DNA of 64,000 nt from Paracidovorax avenae ATCC 19860 (GTDB lineage: Bacteria; Pseudomonadota; Gammaproteobacteria; Burkholderiales; Burkholderiaceae_C). The notes beneath the pieces are model-generated. The model saw only the letters and a program-made list of their open reading frames with translations. It did not search any database and had not been told where the DNA came from. The DNA lies in NCBI RefSeq assembly GCF_000176855.2, contig NC_015138.1:186001-250000 (forward strand). Direction: 5' to 3'. The position numbers and the translations under genes are program-made. Within the stretch, counting starts at the first letter, position 1, and every line of letters begins with the position of its first letter. This document shows positions 17,255 through 25,861 of this stretch, piece after piece.

Positions 17255-18378
17255 GCGAACATCTCCGCGATGGCATCGGCATTCTTGATGCCGGTGGCCG
17301 TCAGGATCACCACCGTCTCCTCGCTCTCGCGGACCGTACCGGCCTGGATCAGGTGGTCGAGTCCGGCAATCGCCGTGGCAGACGTGAGTTCGGGCAGCAG
17401 GCCCGTGCGCGCCACTTTCTTGAGCGCGCCGACGATGGCCTGCTCCTGCAGCGCCACGGTGACGCCGCCGGTGGCCTGCACCGCCGAGACGAGCTCCCGC
17501 AGCCGCAGGGGGTGCGTGATCGCCGTGCCCTCGGCCACCGTCTTGCGCACCTCGCGGGCCACCGGCGTCGTTACGCCCGCCTGGAAGCTCGCGTCGATCG
17601 GTGAGCAGTTCAGCGGCTGGCAGACGAACAGGCGCGGCATCTTCGCGATCTGGCCCGCACGCAGCAGCTCGGAAAACGCCATGAAGCACCCCAGCACATT
17701 GCTGCCGGCGCCGGCCGGCATGACGATGTTGTCCGGCGCGCGGAAGTTCAGGTCTTCCCAGATCTCGTAGCCGATCGCCTTCGTGCCCTCGAGGAAGAAC
17801 GGCTGCCAGTTGTGGCTCGAATAGAAGATGTGCTCCGATTGCCGCACCGCCTCGTCCTCGCAGGCCTGCCGCGGCCCCTCGACCAGTTGCACCTCCGCCC
17901 CGTAGGCACGCATCTGCGCGATCTTCGGTTTCGACGCATAGGCCGGCGCGAGGATCTTGACGCGCATGCCGCCCGCGGCGCCGTACGCGGACACCGACGC
18001 GCCGCCGTTGCCCGAGCTGTCCTCCAGCACCGCATCGACGCCCTGCTGGCGCAGCACGGAGAGCATCACCGTGGTGCCGCGGTCCTTGAAGCTGCTGGTC
18101 GGGTGGAACCATTCCAGCTTGAAGTACGGCCGGTGGGCGCCCCATTCCTTCTGCACGAGGGGCGTGCAGCCCTCGCCCATGGAGATCGGGCGCGCGACGT
18201 CCAGCGGCAGCGATGCCCGGTAGCGCCACTGCGAGCGGCACGTGCGGTCGATGTCATCGCGCGAGATGCCGGGCTGCGGCGTGATCAGCAGCGGCTTGCG
18301 GTCGTCGGAGCACCACCGCGGCACGTCCAGGGGGTAGGTCCGGCCGCTGGCCGGGTCGATGTAGAGCGAAGTCGTCAT
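17251..18378 (-). CDS. Threonine-synthase-like PLP-dependent lyase
   Basis: 375 residues of fold-type II PLP enzyme. The PLP lysine lies in HPTSSFKDRGTTVML (about K98), the motif of threonine synthases and related lyases. The phosphate loop is PAGAGSNVLG. The entry segment RPISMGEGCTPLV also matches threonine synthase. It is shorter than genuine biosynthetic threonine synthase of proteobacteria (~470), so another substrate is likely. It forms a two-gene operon with the cyclodeaminase-like gene (ATGA overlap) and is divergent from a YheO/DauR-type regulator, the arrangement of small amino-acid catabolic units. A D-amino acid or beta-substituted amino acid is a reasonable guess for the substrate. 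Confidence 0.8.
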   Translation of the reverse strand: MTTSLYIDPASGRTYPLDVPRWCSDDRKPLLITPQPGISRDDIDRTCRSQWRYRASLPLDVARPISMGEGCTPLVQKEWGAHRPYFKLEWFHPTSSFKDRGTTVMLSVLRQQGVDAVLEDSSGNGGASVSAYGAAGGMRVKILAPAYASKPKIAQMRAYGAEVQLVEGPRQACEDEAVRQSEHIFYSSHNWQPFFLEGTKAIGYEIWEDLNFRAPDNIVMPAGAGSNVLGCFMAFSELLRAGQIAKMPRLFVCQPLNCSPIDASFQAGVTTPVAREVRKTVAEGTAITHPLRLRELVSAVQATGGVTVALQEQAIVGALKKVARTGLLPELTSATAIAGLDHLIQAGTVRESEETVVILTATGIKNADAIAEMFA

Positions 18379-18439
18379 GTCTCGGGTTCCTGCTTTCAAT
18401 GCTGGCGTGCCGCAGCCGGGCCGCGCGCTGTGGTCAGGG

Positions 18440-18548
18440 TTGGATGATAAATCCAAAACTAGACAATATGTTTGGTTTTGGACAAAAGCTGTCCATGGCC
18501 TCCAGGAGAGAGGCCCGATCAACTGACCAATGCTGGATAAAATGTCCA
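18440..18548. promoter_or_regulatory. Three palindromic operator-like sites between divergent genes
   Basis: Three related dyads lie in this AT-rich gap: TTGGAT-N5-ATCCAA (18440-18456), TGGACA-N5-TGTCCA (18479-18495) and TGGATA-N3-TGTCCA (18534-18548). They share the half-site TGGAYA. The last one ends right before the regulator's ATG at 18550. They are the natural candidates for binding of the YheO-type regulator, controlling both itself and the lyase/cyclodeaminase operon. Confidence 0.65.
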
Positions 18549-18549
18549 G

Positions 18550-19182
18550 ATGAAAAAGAAGGCGCACACCGCGGAGCAGCAGGCCATCCTCGAGCAGGTC
18601 CAGCACATCGCCTCCGCGCTGGGAGAGACGTTCGCGCCCTTCACCGAGGTCGTGCTGCACGACCTGCGATCCCCCAAGCACGCGATCCTGGCGATCCACA
18701 ACAACCTGTCGGGCCGGCAGGTCGGCGATCCCGCGACGGAACTGGGCCTGGCCCGCATCGCGGACGACCAGTACCCCCAGGTGCTGGCCAACTACGCCAA
18801 CCAGTTCGCCGACGGCCGCCGCGCCAAGAGCACCTCGATCGGCATCAAGGACTCCGAAGGGCACTACTTCGCCGCGCTGTGCCTGAACGTGGACATGACG
18901 GTCTTCCGCGGGATCGCCACCATGATCGAGCAGTTCTCCGCCATCGGCGAAGACGGCCGCAAGGAGACGCTCGACACGGGCAATGCCGAGGCCCTGCGCG
19001 ACCGCATCGACCGCTTCGCGATGACGCTCGCCACCACGCCCCGCGCGCTGCGCACCGAGCAGCGGCGCGAACTGCTGCAGACGCTCAAGGGCGAAGGCTT
19101 CCTGGAGATCAAGCGCTCCATGGACACGGTGGCCCAGCACCTGGGCGTGTCCCGGGCCACGGTGTACAACGACATCCGGTAG
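18550..19182 (+). CDS. YheO/DauR-type transcriptional regulator (PAS-like domain plus HTH)
   Basis: 210 residues. The N-terminal YheO domain runs from about 12 to 130 (FTEVVLHDLRSPKHAILAIHNNLSGRQVG is characteristic). The C-terminal helix-turn-helix is about 165-210 (SMDTVAQHLGVSRATVYNDI). Relatives include DauR, which represses D-arginine catabolism. It is divergent from the lyase/cyclodeaminase operon, with palindromes in between. The regulator probably senses the amino acid degraded by that operon. No clear Shine-Dalgarno is visible ahead of the ATG, because an operator dyad occupies its place, so binding could block translation-start-proximal transcription. Confidence 0.88.
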   Translation: MKKKAHTAEQQAILEQVQHIASALGETFAPFTEVVLHDLRSPKHAILAIHNNLSGRQVGDPATELGLARIADDQYPQVLANYANQFADGRRAKSTSIGIKDSEGHYFAALCLNVDMTVFRGIATMIEQFSAIGEDGRKETLDTGNAEALRDRIDRFAMTLATTPRALRTEQRRELLQTLKGEGFLEIKRSMDTVAQHLGVSRATVYNDIR

Positions 19183-19282
19183 CCGGCTGGCACCTTCCGT
19201 CCGCCGGCCTGGCACGCAGCGGCCATCCGCGGCCCCGCCGCCGGGCCACCATGGGTCTCCCACCACACAAGGAGACAACGAC

Positions 19283-20011
19283 ATGGCGGACACCTACGTA
19301 CTGGTCCACGGCGCCTGGCATACCGGCGAGACCCTGGCGGCGACTGCGAAGTACCTGCGCGCGCGCGGCCACACCGTGCATTGCCCCACGCTGCCGGGCA
19401 ACCGCCCCGGCGACGGCACGGCCCCGCTGGGCCTGCAGGACGCGATCGACGGGCTGGTGCAGTTCCTGGAATCGAACGACCTGAAGGACGTGCGCCTGGT
19501 CGGCCACAGCTACGGCGGCATGCTGCTCTCCGGCGCGGCCGATCGCGTGCCCGGGCGCATCCGGCGGCTGGTGTACGTGAACGCCTTCGTGCCGCTGCCC
19601 GGCGAATCCCTGGCCGACATGGCGCCGCCCTACTACCGCGCCATGTTCGAAAACATCGCCGCCGCCAACGGCGGTGGGGTGCAACTGCCCTACGAGGTCT
19701 GGCGCGAAAGCTTCATCAACGATGCGGATGCGGAGCTGGCGCGCACCACCTATGCGTTGCTGCACCCGCAGCCGCTGCGCTGCCTGACCGACCCCATCAC
19801 CCTCTCGCAGCCCACCGCCGCGCTGGCGCTGGGCAAGTCGTACCTGAACTGCCGCGAAGACACCGCGCTGCCGCAGAGCCTGCCCTGGCACCCGCGCCTG
19901 TCGGAGCGGCTCGGCCTGTTCCGCTACGTGGAGGCGGGCGGCAGCCACGAGGCGCTGTTCACCGATCCCGAAGGCTTCGCGCGGGGCATCGAGCGCGCGG
20001 GGCGGGATTGA
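19283..20011 (+). CDS. Alpha/beta hydrolase, cytoplasmic esterase-like
   Basis: 242 residues of the compact alpha/beta hydrolase fold. The oxyanion region is YVLVHGAWHTGE, the nucleophile elbow GHSYGG (Ser ~76), and the probable catalytic histidine is in AGGSHEALF near the C-terminus. It resembles plant salicylate/jasmonate methyl-esterase-like and small bacterial esterases with this HGAWH start. No signal peptide, so it works in the cytoplasm. It starts after AAGGAGACAACGAC, the same leader seen before nagG. It sits between the YheO regulator and ompW with no obvious partner. Substrate unknown. Confidence 0.85.
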   Translation: MADTYVLVHGAWHTGETLAATAKYLRARGHTVHCPTLPGNRPGDGTAPLGLQDAIDGLVQFLESNDLKDVRLVGHSYGGMLLSGAADRVPGRIRRLVYVNAFVPLPGESLADMAPPYYRAMFENIAAANGGGVQLPYEVWRESFINDADAELARTTYALLHPQPLRCLTDPITLSQPTAALALGKSYLNCREDTALPQSLPWHPRLSERLGLFRYVEAGGSHEALFTDPEGFARGIERAGRD

Positions 20012-20053
20012 TCCGCACCAGCAGTACACGGACATCATTCAGGAGACGACACC

Positions 20054-20800
20054 ATGCAAGCCATCGCCCGCCACTCACGCGCCGCCGCTGCCTTTGCCAC
20101 CGCAGCCGCCGTCGGCAGCCTCATCGCCGCGCTGCCCGCCCAGGCACAGACGCAGTCGCAGCAGCAACAATCCGCACCGCCCGCTGCAGCGCGCACGCCA
20201 TCGACGGACTGGTCTGCGCCATCCCCCTGGCGCCTCTACGCCGGTGCCGCGCACATCGGTTTCAGCACCTCGGCCGAAGTGCGTGCCGGCGGGCAGCTGG
20301 TGCCCGGTGCCGACGCCAAGGCCGACGCCAACAACAGCCTCGGCTTCGGCGCCATCTATGACTTCCACCCGGGCTGGAGCGCCGAAATCGCCCTGGGCCT
20401 GCCGCCCACTACCGCCCTCAAGGGCACCGGCACCCTGGCCGGCGCAGGCACGCTCGGCAAGGTGAAATACGGCCCCGCCGTGCTCTCCGTGCGCCGCCAC
20501 CTGTGGGAAGGCGGCCCCGTGCGCCCCTACATCGGCGCGGGCATCAACTACACCCTGGTGCTCGAATCCCGCGATGGTTTCGTGTCGAACCTGGATGTGA
20601 AAAACGGCGTGGGCCCGGTGCTGCAGGCCGGCTTCGAGGTGCCGATCGACCAGCGCTGGAGCTTCTTCGTCGATGCGAAGAAGATCTGGCTCAAGACGAC
20701 CGCGACGGGCACGCTGCCGGTGCTGGGCGGGGCGCCTGCGCATGCGAAGGTGCGGCTGGATCCGCTGGTGGTGACGGCGGGGGTGAGCTACAGGTTCTGA
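20054..20800 (+). CDS. ompW: OmpW-family outer membrane protein
   Basis: 248 residues. The Sec signal peptide ends near residue 31 (ALPAQA). A Gln/Ser/Pro-rich linker follows, then an eight-stranded beta barrel with the family stretches WRLYAGAAHIGFST, GFGAIYDFHPGWSAEIALGLP and RPYIGAGINYT, and a terminal aromatic residue (SYRF) as the outer-membrane insertion signal. OmpW proteins form narrow hydrophobic channels for small apolar molecules. The Gln-rich linker after the signal peptide is longer than in E. coli OmpW. Monocistronic, and followed by GC-rich palindromes. Confidence 0.9.
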   Translation: MQAIARHSRAAAAFATAAAVGSLIAALPAQAQTQSQQQQSAPPAAARTPSTDWSAPSPWRLYAGAAHIGFSTSAEVRAGGQLVPGADAKADANNSLGFGAIYDFHPGWSAEIALGLPPTTALKGTGTLAGAGTLGKVKYGPAVLSVRRHLWEGGPVRPYIGAGINYTLVLESRDGFVSNLDVKNGVGPVLQAGFEVPIDQRWSFFVDAKKIWLKTTATGTLPVLGGAPAHAKVRLDPLVVTAGVSYRF

Positions 20801-20805
20801 GTCCT

Positions 20806-20857
20806 CCGCAGCGCTGCGGCCCCGCTCGCCCCCTCGGGCGGCCGGCTGGAGGCCGGC
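20806..20857. repeat. Two GC-rich palindromes after ompW
   Basis: CCGCAGCGCTGCGG (20806-20819) is a perfect palindrome. GCCGGC-TGGAG-GCCGGC (20841-20857) is a hairpin abutting the GTG of the next fragment. There is no U-run, so this is not a canonical terminator. It resembles the GC-rich intergenic palindromes scattered at gene ends in this window. Confidence 0.55.
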
Positions 20858-21109
20858 GTGGCCTGCCCCGGCTACCAGCAGTCGCTGCAATCCAGCTTGG
20901 CCGGCGCCTACGAGCGCGTGGGCATCGCCGGCACCGTGAAGGTGGAATTCCGCGTGCGGGACGGCGCGGTGGTGGAGGTGAACCCGGTGGCCAGCCCCAG
21001 CGAGTACTACCGCACCGTGCGCTCGGCCGTGCGCCGCTTCCATTGCCAGGCAAGGGGGGGGGGCGGGGATGCGCTGGTGTCGTTGGATATTGTTTTTCGG
21101 GGGGAGTAG
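20858..21109 (+). pseudogene. TonB C-terminal-like fragment with a ten-G tract
   Basis: The 83 codons read as one TonB C-terminal-like domain (AGTVKVEFRVRDGAVVEVNP, then SEYYRTVRSAVRRFHCQ). Nothing precedes it: no signal peptide, no membrane anchor, no proline-rich spacer. The only start is a GTG directly behind a hairpin. It looks like the tail of a longer gene whose 5' part was lost. A run of ten G (21054-21063) lies inside and would be unstable by slippage. It borders the lower-G+C island that follows. It could instead be a short stand-alone secreted TonB-like protein whose start I misjudge. Confidence 0.5.
21054..21063 (+). repeat. Ten-G homopolymer tract
   Basis: A run of ten G lies near the 3' end of the TonB-like fragment. 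Runs this long are prone to slipped-strand changes and would shift the last ~16 codons. Confidence 0.85.
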
Positions 21110-21510
21110 GATGGGGCGGTAGCGGTCAGTCTGGGGCGGGGTTAGCTTCGGCCTTGGCTAAGACATTGGACAAAGGCGTATCGGAAGAGGCTCCGATGCG
21201 TCCTTTTGCTTTCTGGGTCGTGGGTGCTGTTAACGGACGCGGTGTGCGGGGTTCGTTGCTATGAACGGGGTTTCGATGGCTGCTTTGCAGCGATTGCGGC
21301 CGTTGGCCTTATACATCCCAAAGACAGGACTCAGCTAAGAGCGGGCACCTGCGAAAGACCGCATCAAGGAAGTCTGCCAAACAGGTTCAATCCCGAGGAG
21401 TGTTGCCGGTGGCAGCATCGGACCACTCTGGCGGCTTGCATACGTATGATTCCACTAGCCGTTGGCTCACCGAGCCTGGCTGGACCAGTTTTTACCCCGC
21501 TGGGAGGAAG
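21110..21510. other. Gene-free left flank of the lower-G+C island
   Basis: About 400 bases with base composition drifting from the GC-rich chromosome to the more balanced composition of the following gene. No reading frame with family resemblance was seen. A GGTTCAATCCC stretch near 21383-21394 recalls a tRNA T-arm but does not pair properly. The segment presumably holds the promoter of the large nuclease gene and the left junction of an insertion. No integrase or repeat could be identified. Confidence 0.4.
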
Positions 21511-24500
21511 ATGCACAACGTGCAGTTCGAGATCACGAAACCCACTGACGACGGGGCCTTCGAAGACATGTGCGCCCGAATTTACGGGACTGTCTTCAAT
21601 GACCCACTGCCGCAGACTAACGGGCGCCGGGGTCAGAAACAAGGCGGCATCGATGTGTTCATCGATGCACCAGAAGGCCGGCTAGGCATTCAATGCAAGA
21701 AATACGCAGACGGTGCCCTGAAGTTCAAGCACGTAGAGCATGAGGTCTCAGAAGCCGACAAGGCGAACACCCCAATCGTGCGTCTCATCGTAGCTACTAC
21801 TGCCACGAGTAATGCGGTGCTCTTGCGGGAAGTGCAGGACCTGTCCGATGCCAGGGTAGCTAATGGGCAGTATCCGGTCAAGATTGAGTTCTGGCAGGAC
21901 CTCTGCCGGCACATTCGCGGCAGTTCGAAGCTCCAGAACGACTACGCTCCAAATGCACCTGGCGCCGTCTTTCACCGCTTAGATGAACAGAACTCAGGGA
22001 TTGAGGCGAACCTGCTCAGCATCAACTCCAAGCTGGAAGTTTTGACGGGCCTGCCCAGCGGCCGTGCCGACTCGGTCAACAAGTTCATTACTTCGCAACT
22101 TGACGCTGTCAACGACGTGCTTCGAGCCGCAAGGTTCAAGGATGCCTTTGAAGACTTGCAGCGTATCGGCGCCGACATGTCGCTTTTCGATGTTCACCAG
22201 CAGGCACGCTGGTACGTGCAGCGGGGCGTCTGCATGTGGCATCTGGAGACCGGCGCTGCTGCTGCCCCTGACTTCCTTCGCGCCTCCGAGCTGTATCCCG
22301 ACGACGAGAAAATCGTAGCGGCGAAGGTCAGAGGCCTCCTCTTCACTGACAAGGTTGACGAGGCACTGGCCGCAGGGGGGGAGGCACTCGCAAGGTATCC
22401 CGTATCAGTCCACGTCTGGATTGCCCATGCCAATGCCAGGATGGTCAAGGGCCAAACCCTGGCGCTCGCCGATGCACCGGCCGCGATGCGCGACGACTGC
22501 GATGTGCTGCAGCTCCTTGCGTGGTCGCGGAAGAAGGCTGGAGACCTAGCTGGCGCCGTCGAGCTGAGCGCTAAAGCACTGGCCAAACCGAACGCTGCGT
22601 TCTTTGTCAGGAACACGGCGCTGGTGCTGGCACTCGAGGCTGCTGCCTGCGACCCCGTAAAGGTCGCGCATGGTCTGGTGGGCGAAGCAGAAATCGCCGC
22701 GCTTAGGCAGGCAGTCGAGGCGCTCACACCGCGAAAAGACCAGGTTTGGGCGGTGCAATCGCCGGGCTCAGTCCAAGACACGCTGGAGCATCTTGGCTAC
22801 AGTTACCTTGTGCTGGGTGCGCCTGGTGAGACTCTGGCCCTTATCGAGGAGGCCCGGCACGCCGGCGTGCTGACCTCTCGGCTGAAGCGCGTCGCATTAG
22901 AAGCCTATCGTCGACTAGACCGCTCAGACGAGTTGGGCCAACTTGGTCGGGAGTGGCTGGAAGACCTCGAGGAAGAGGCGTTGATACTGGTCGCGGAATA
23001 TGCTTCAGGTGTGGGTGATGTTCAGCTAGTCGAGGCCGTGCAGGCGTTGGTGACGAAAAAGGGCTACCAGCAGGCAGAGGTGCCGCACTTGCTGAGCGCT
23101 ATGCGGTGGGTCGCTCTTTGGCGCTCGGGCACCGGCAAGCTGCAAGCAGTGAAGGAGGTCAAGGCAGCGGATGTTGCGAACTCAGACAGCCTCGCCGTCA
23201 TATGTGGCGGCGCCCGAATACTGCATGCGGGTAAAGACGAGTTGGCAGCCGATGCCGCGATTGAGAAGGCCTGCACCCTGGTGTCAAAGGACACTGGTCC
23301 GGCAGAGCGACTCTTGCTCGCGGACCTGCTCTTCGCCACGGATAAGCTGGAGTTTGCCGCCCGTCAGTACGAGCTACTTGCTCCACGCGGCAAGCACTCC
23401 GAGCTCCACAATCGGCTGCTTCGCTGCTATGTGCGCACGGGCGCACTCCGCAAGGCGAAGGAACTGATCTTGTCGTTCCCAGACAACTGGACAAGCGACG
23501 AACGAGCATTGAGTCTCGCAATTGACCTAGGACAGCAGGCATCGGACTGGGAATTTTTGGTTCCCCTCGCTGAGTTGCATTGCGAGCGGCGCCCCCAGGA
23601 GGCCGGCGGCTGGCTGCTACGTCTCGCGCTCGACCTCAAGATGCGCAAGATGGCCCGATTCCACCATGTGCTTGAGTCGGTTCCGGCTGACTTGTCCGGG
23701 CCACCAAGACTCCTTTCTCAGGTTGCGTCTCTTGAGCTCCGCTTTGGCCGCAAAGAGATCGGCATGCTGCGGCTGTACGGCATGTTTCGTCGCAACTTCG
23801 ACGATGTAGATGTAGCATCAGCCTACTTGATCGCCATCATTGCCGGGCCTCAAGAGCTCCCATTTATGGAAGAGGAACTGACGGAAGTTCAGCCTGGGAC
23901 AGCCGTGACGCTCAAGAACGAATTGGGCGAAACGGTGACACTTTCGCTGGACCCGGCAGGTCTGTCGGGACTCCCAGTTCGCGAAGGCATGCTTGCTCCG
24001 TCCGATGATGTAGCCCGCAGCCTACTGGGCGTGGCCGTGGGCCAGCAAGTCTCTCTACCCGGACCCTTCGGAACCGAACTGCGCTTCGTTGTCGAAGGAG
24101 TGACAAGTACCTTCCGGAGGCTGCTTCACATCGCGCAGGCACGGGTCAACTCGCCCGTTGCTTCGAACCTGCCGGTGATGTCAGTGCCTGTCCCGGAAAC
24201 AGAAAAAGGCGTCGACTTCAGCCACGTGCACGCCATGCTGAAGCGGCAATTCGAGCACTCACGGCGAGCGCTTCAAGGCTACGCGGACAGCCCCATCACG
24301 CTGGGAATTCTGGGCAAGCTGCTCGGGCGAAGCGTGGTCGACATAGTCTTGGGGTGGCCGTCTGACGCGCCTCCCTTGTTCGTGTGCGCGGGTACCAAGG
24401 AGCAACGGGAGGCTGCTGTCGAACTACTCCAACGGCATGACGCCGAGTATGTTGTTGACGCTGCGACCGTTGCCGAGCTGGCGGCACTTGACTGTCTTGC

Positions 24501-25662
24501 CGCGCTGGCGGCGCTACCTCGCGTCTACATCTCTACGAAGGCCATTGAAACTCTCGAAGCTCGACTCGAAGAGGCGAAGATCGAACGCTCCGGCGGGCAG
24601 ATGTTTGATGACAACGGCACGATGCGGTTTGTTGAGTACACGAACCAGGACAGGGAGCGGCAGACTTCGTTCATTCAAAGCATGGTTGACGCGGTCCGAC
24701 AGCACTGTGTGATTGCTCCTGCTTATGGTCCGGAAGAGATTCCGGCAGACCTGGAGCGAGCGCAGGACGTTCTCGAAGACGAGGAACTCGCTGCACTACT
24801 ACTGACTGCGGAGAAGAACGCGGCCCTGTTCACCGTTGACGGGCGACTCGCCCAGTTCGGCCTTGCATCGGCGAAGCTCAAGTCGGTGTGGCCGCAGGAG
24901 GTTCTCCGGTACGCCGTAGAAAGAGGGAAGCTGACGCCCCAGCAATACACCTACGCTGTCGTTCGGATGTTTTTGCGGAATCGCAGCTTTGTCTCGCTAG
25001 GCTCGTACGACTTGGTGTTCATGTGCTTGCAAGGAGGCTACGCGTTAACCGAGGGGCTTCAGCGGTTCAAGGACTACTTGGCCTCCAGTTCCACAGAGCT
25101 CGTGTCGGCGGTTTCTGTTGCGTTCGAGTTCCTCGAACTGCAAGCGCAGCACCCCACTCAGTTCAAGGCGTTTGCGGAACTCATGGGTCACATCGTCGAA
25201 GCGGGCCTTCGCCATCCGCACTGCAATCAGGAAGGACTCTTGAAGGTCGCGCTGGACTTTGCATGCGACATAGCAATCAAGAGCAACGGTACCTTCATAC
25301 CGTACGCCCTTGCTGAGGGCTGCAGGCAGGCACGCATGCGTGTCTACGCCAAGATTCTCGGGGAGGAGGTTGAGGCCGCCGACCGGCTCGCCAGTTCACC
25401 GCCGCGTCGACGCGCAATCAAGCTGCGTGCGTTGAAGTGTATGCAACCTCCGTATCTCACATTCGATGGTGAGGCGAGGGATCCAGTCGAGCCATCTATC
25501 CAGCAAGTGGACGCGGCGCGAGGAAAAGACTTTCAAGCCGCAGGTGGTACGACCACGTTGGGCAGCAGTCAGGCAGTGATGCTGCCCCTCGCCAACGAAG
25601 CAGATGAAAGCTCTGAAGATGTGACAACACAACAGGAGCCGCCAGGGAGCGCAGCGACCTGA
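21511..25662 (+). CDS. Multidomain nuclease: restriction-type endonuclease, helical repeats, GreA/B-C-like domain and PIN-like domain
   Basis: 1383 residues. Residues ~12-135 form a PD-(D/E)xK domain of the Mrr type: FEDM (E18), GGIDVFI (D48), GIQCKKY (Q61/K63), then the VATTATS strand and EFWQDLC. Residues ~200-780 are TPR-like helical repeats. Residues ~790-880 resemble the C-terminal domain of transcript-cleavage factors GreA/GreB (VTLKNELGETVTLSLDP ... SLLGVAVGQQVSL). Residues ~950-1165 look like a PIN RNase (VVDAAT, DEELAALL, FTVDGRLAQ as acidic positions). An all-helical tail and an acidic disordered end follow. This suggests a soluble sensor-effector that handles DNA and RNA and may contact RNA polymerase, most likely in phage defence. 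G+C is visibly lower than the neighbours and the gene stands alone, both signs of transfer. The ATG at 21511 follows GGGAGGAAG. A TTG 37 codons earlier is less likely. Confidence 0.7.
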   Translation: MHNVQFEITKPTDDGAFEDMCARIYGTVFNDPLPQTNGRRGQKQGGIDVFIDAPEGRLGIQCKKYADGALKFKHVEHEVSEADKANTPIVRLIVATTATSNAVLLREVQDLSDARVANGQYPVKIEFWQDLCRHIRGSSKLQNDYAPNAPGAVFHRLDEQNSGIEANLLSINSKLEVLTGLPSGRADSVNKFITSQLDAVNDVLRAARFKDAFEDLQRIGADMSLFDVHQQARWYVQRGVCMWHLETGAAAAPDFLRASELYPDDEKIVAAKVRGLLFTDKVDEALAAGGEALARYPVSVHVWIAHANARMVKGQTLALADAPAAMRDDCDVLQLLAWSRKKAGDLAGAVELSAKALAKPNAAFFVRNTALVLALEAAACDPVKVAHGLVGEAEIAALRQAVEALTPRKDQVWAVQSPGSVQDTLEHLGYSYLVLGAPGETLALIEEARHAGVLTSRLKRVALEAYRRLDRSDELGQLGREWLEDLEEEALILVAEYASGVGDVQLVEAVQALVTKKGYQQAEVPHLLSAMRWVALWRSGTGKLQAVKEVKAADVANSDSLAVICGGARILHAGKDELAADAAIEKACTLVSKDTGPAERLLLADLLFATDKLEFAARQYELLAPRGKHSELHNRLLRCYVRTGALRKAKELILSFPDNWTSDERALSLAIDLGQQASDWEFLVPLAELHCERRPQEAGGWLLRLALDLKMRKMARFHHVLESVPADLSGPPRLLSQVASLELRFGRKEIGMLRLYGMFRRNFDDVDVASAYLIAIIAGPQELPFMEEELTEVQPGTAVTLKNELGETVTLSLDPAGLSGLPVREGMLAPSDDVARSLLGVAVGQQVSLPGPFGTELRFVVEGVTSTFRRLLHIAQARVNSPVASNLPVMSVPVPETEKGVDFSHVHAMLKRQFEHSRRALQGYADSPITLGILGKLLGRSVVDIVLGWPSDAPPLFVCAGTKEQREAAVELLQRHDAEYVVDAATVAELAALDCLAALAALPRVYISTKAIETLEARLEEAKIERSGGQMFDDNGTMRFVEYTNQDRERQTSFIQSMVDAVRQHCVIAPAYGPEEIPADLERAQDVLEDEELAALLLTAEKNAALFTVDGRLAQFGLASAKLKSVWPQEVLRYAVERGKLTPQQYTYAVVRMFLRNRSFVSLGSYDLVFMCLQGGYALTEGLQRFKDYLASSSTELVSAVSVAFEFLELQAQHPTQFKAFAELMGHIVEAGLRHPHCNQEGLLKVALDFACDIAIKSNGTFIPYALAEGCRQARMRVYAKILGEEVEAADRLASSPPRRRAIKLRALKCMQPPYLTFDGEARDPVEPSIQQVDAARGKDFQAAGGTTTLGSSQAVMLPLANEADESSEDVTTQQEPPGSAAT

Positions 25663-25861
25663 CGGACCGCTTCGAGACGTAGAGATTTGGAAGTTGGATG
25701 ACGTTTCAGGGATGGAAGTTGCCGCTCAGTCCCACCTTGTCGAATGACAGCTACCAGCCTATAGGCGACATTGATAAGCGCCCATGCTTCATGGAAAAAG
25801 TAGCGCCCCAATAGCTCCCGAATCCCGATGGCCGAAACGACGGTGCCGCCGCGCGCCTCCC
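25663..25861. other. Right flank of the lower-G+C island, no clear gene
   Basis: About 200 bases between the end of the large nuclease gene and the NagR-like gene. On the minus strand one frame reads RELLGRYFFHEAWALINVAYRL, which looks protein-like, but it has no start, runs into the LysR frame and could be a remnant of a disrupted gene. No terminator hairpin with a T-run and no direct repeat marking an insertion end was recognised. Confidence 0.35.

Noticed and set aside
20841..20857. Rho-independent terminator for ompW
   Set aside because: The hairpin is strong but no T-run follows on the plus strand, so it was listed only as a palindrome.
21375..21400. tRNA-like T-arm (GGTTCAATCCC) near the island's left end
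   Set aside because: The flanking bases do not form the required five-pair stem, and no acceptor, D or anticodon arm is present.
21110..25861. Integrase, transposase or direct-repeat ends for the lower-G+C island
   Set aside because: None could be identified by eye. The island is inferred from composition and a truncated neighbour only.
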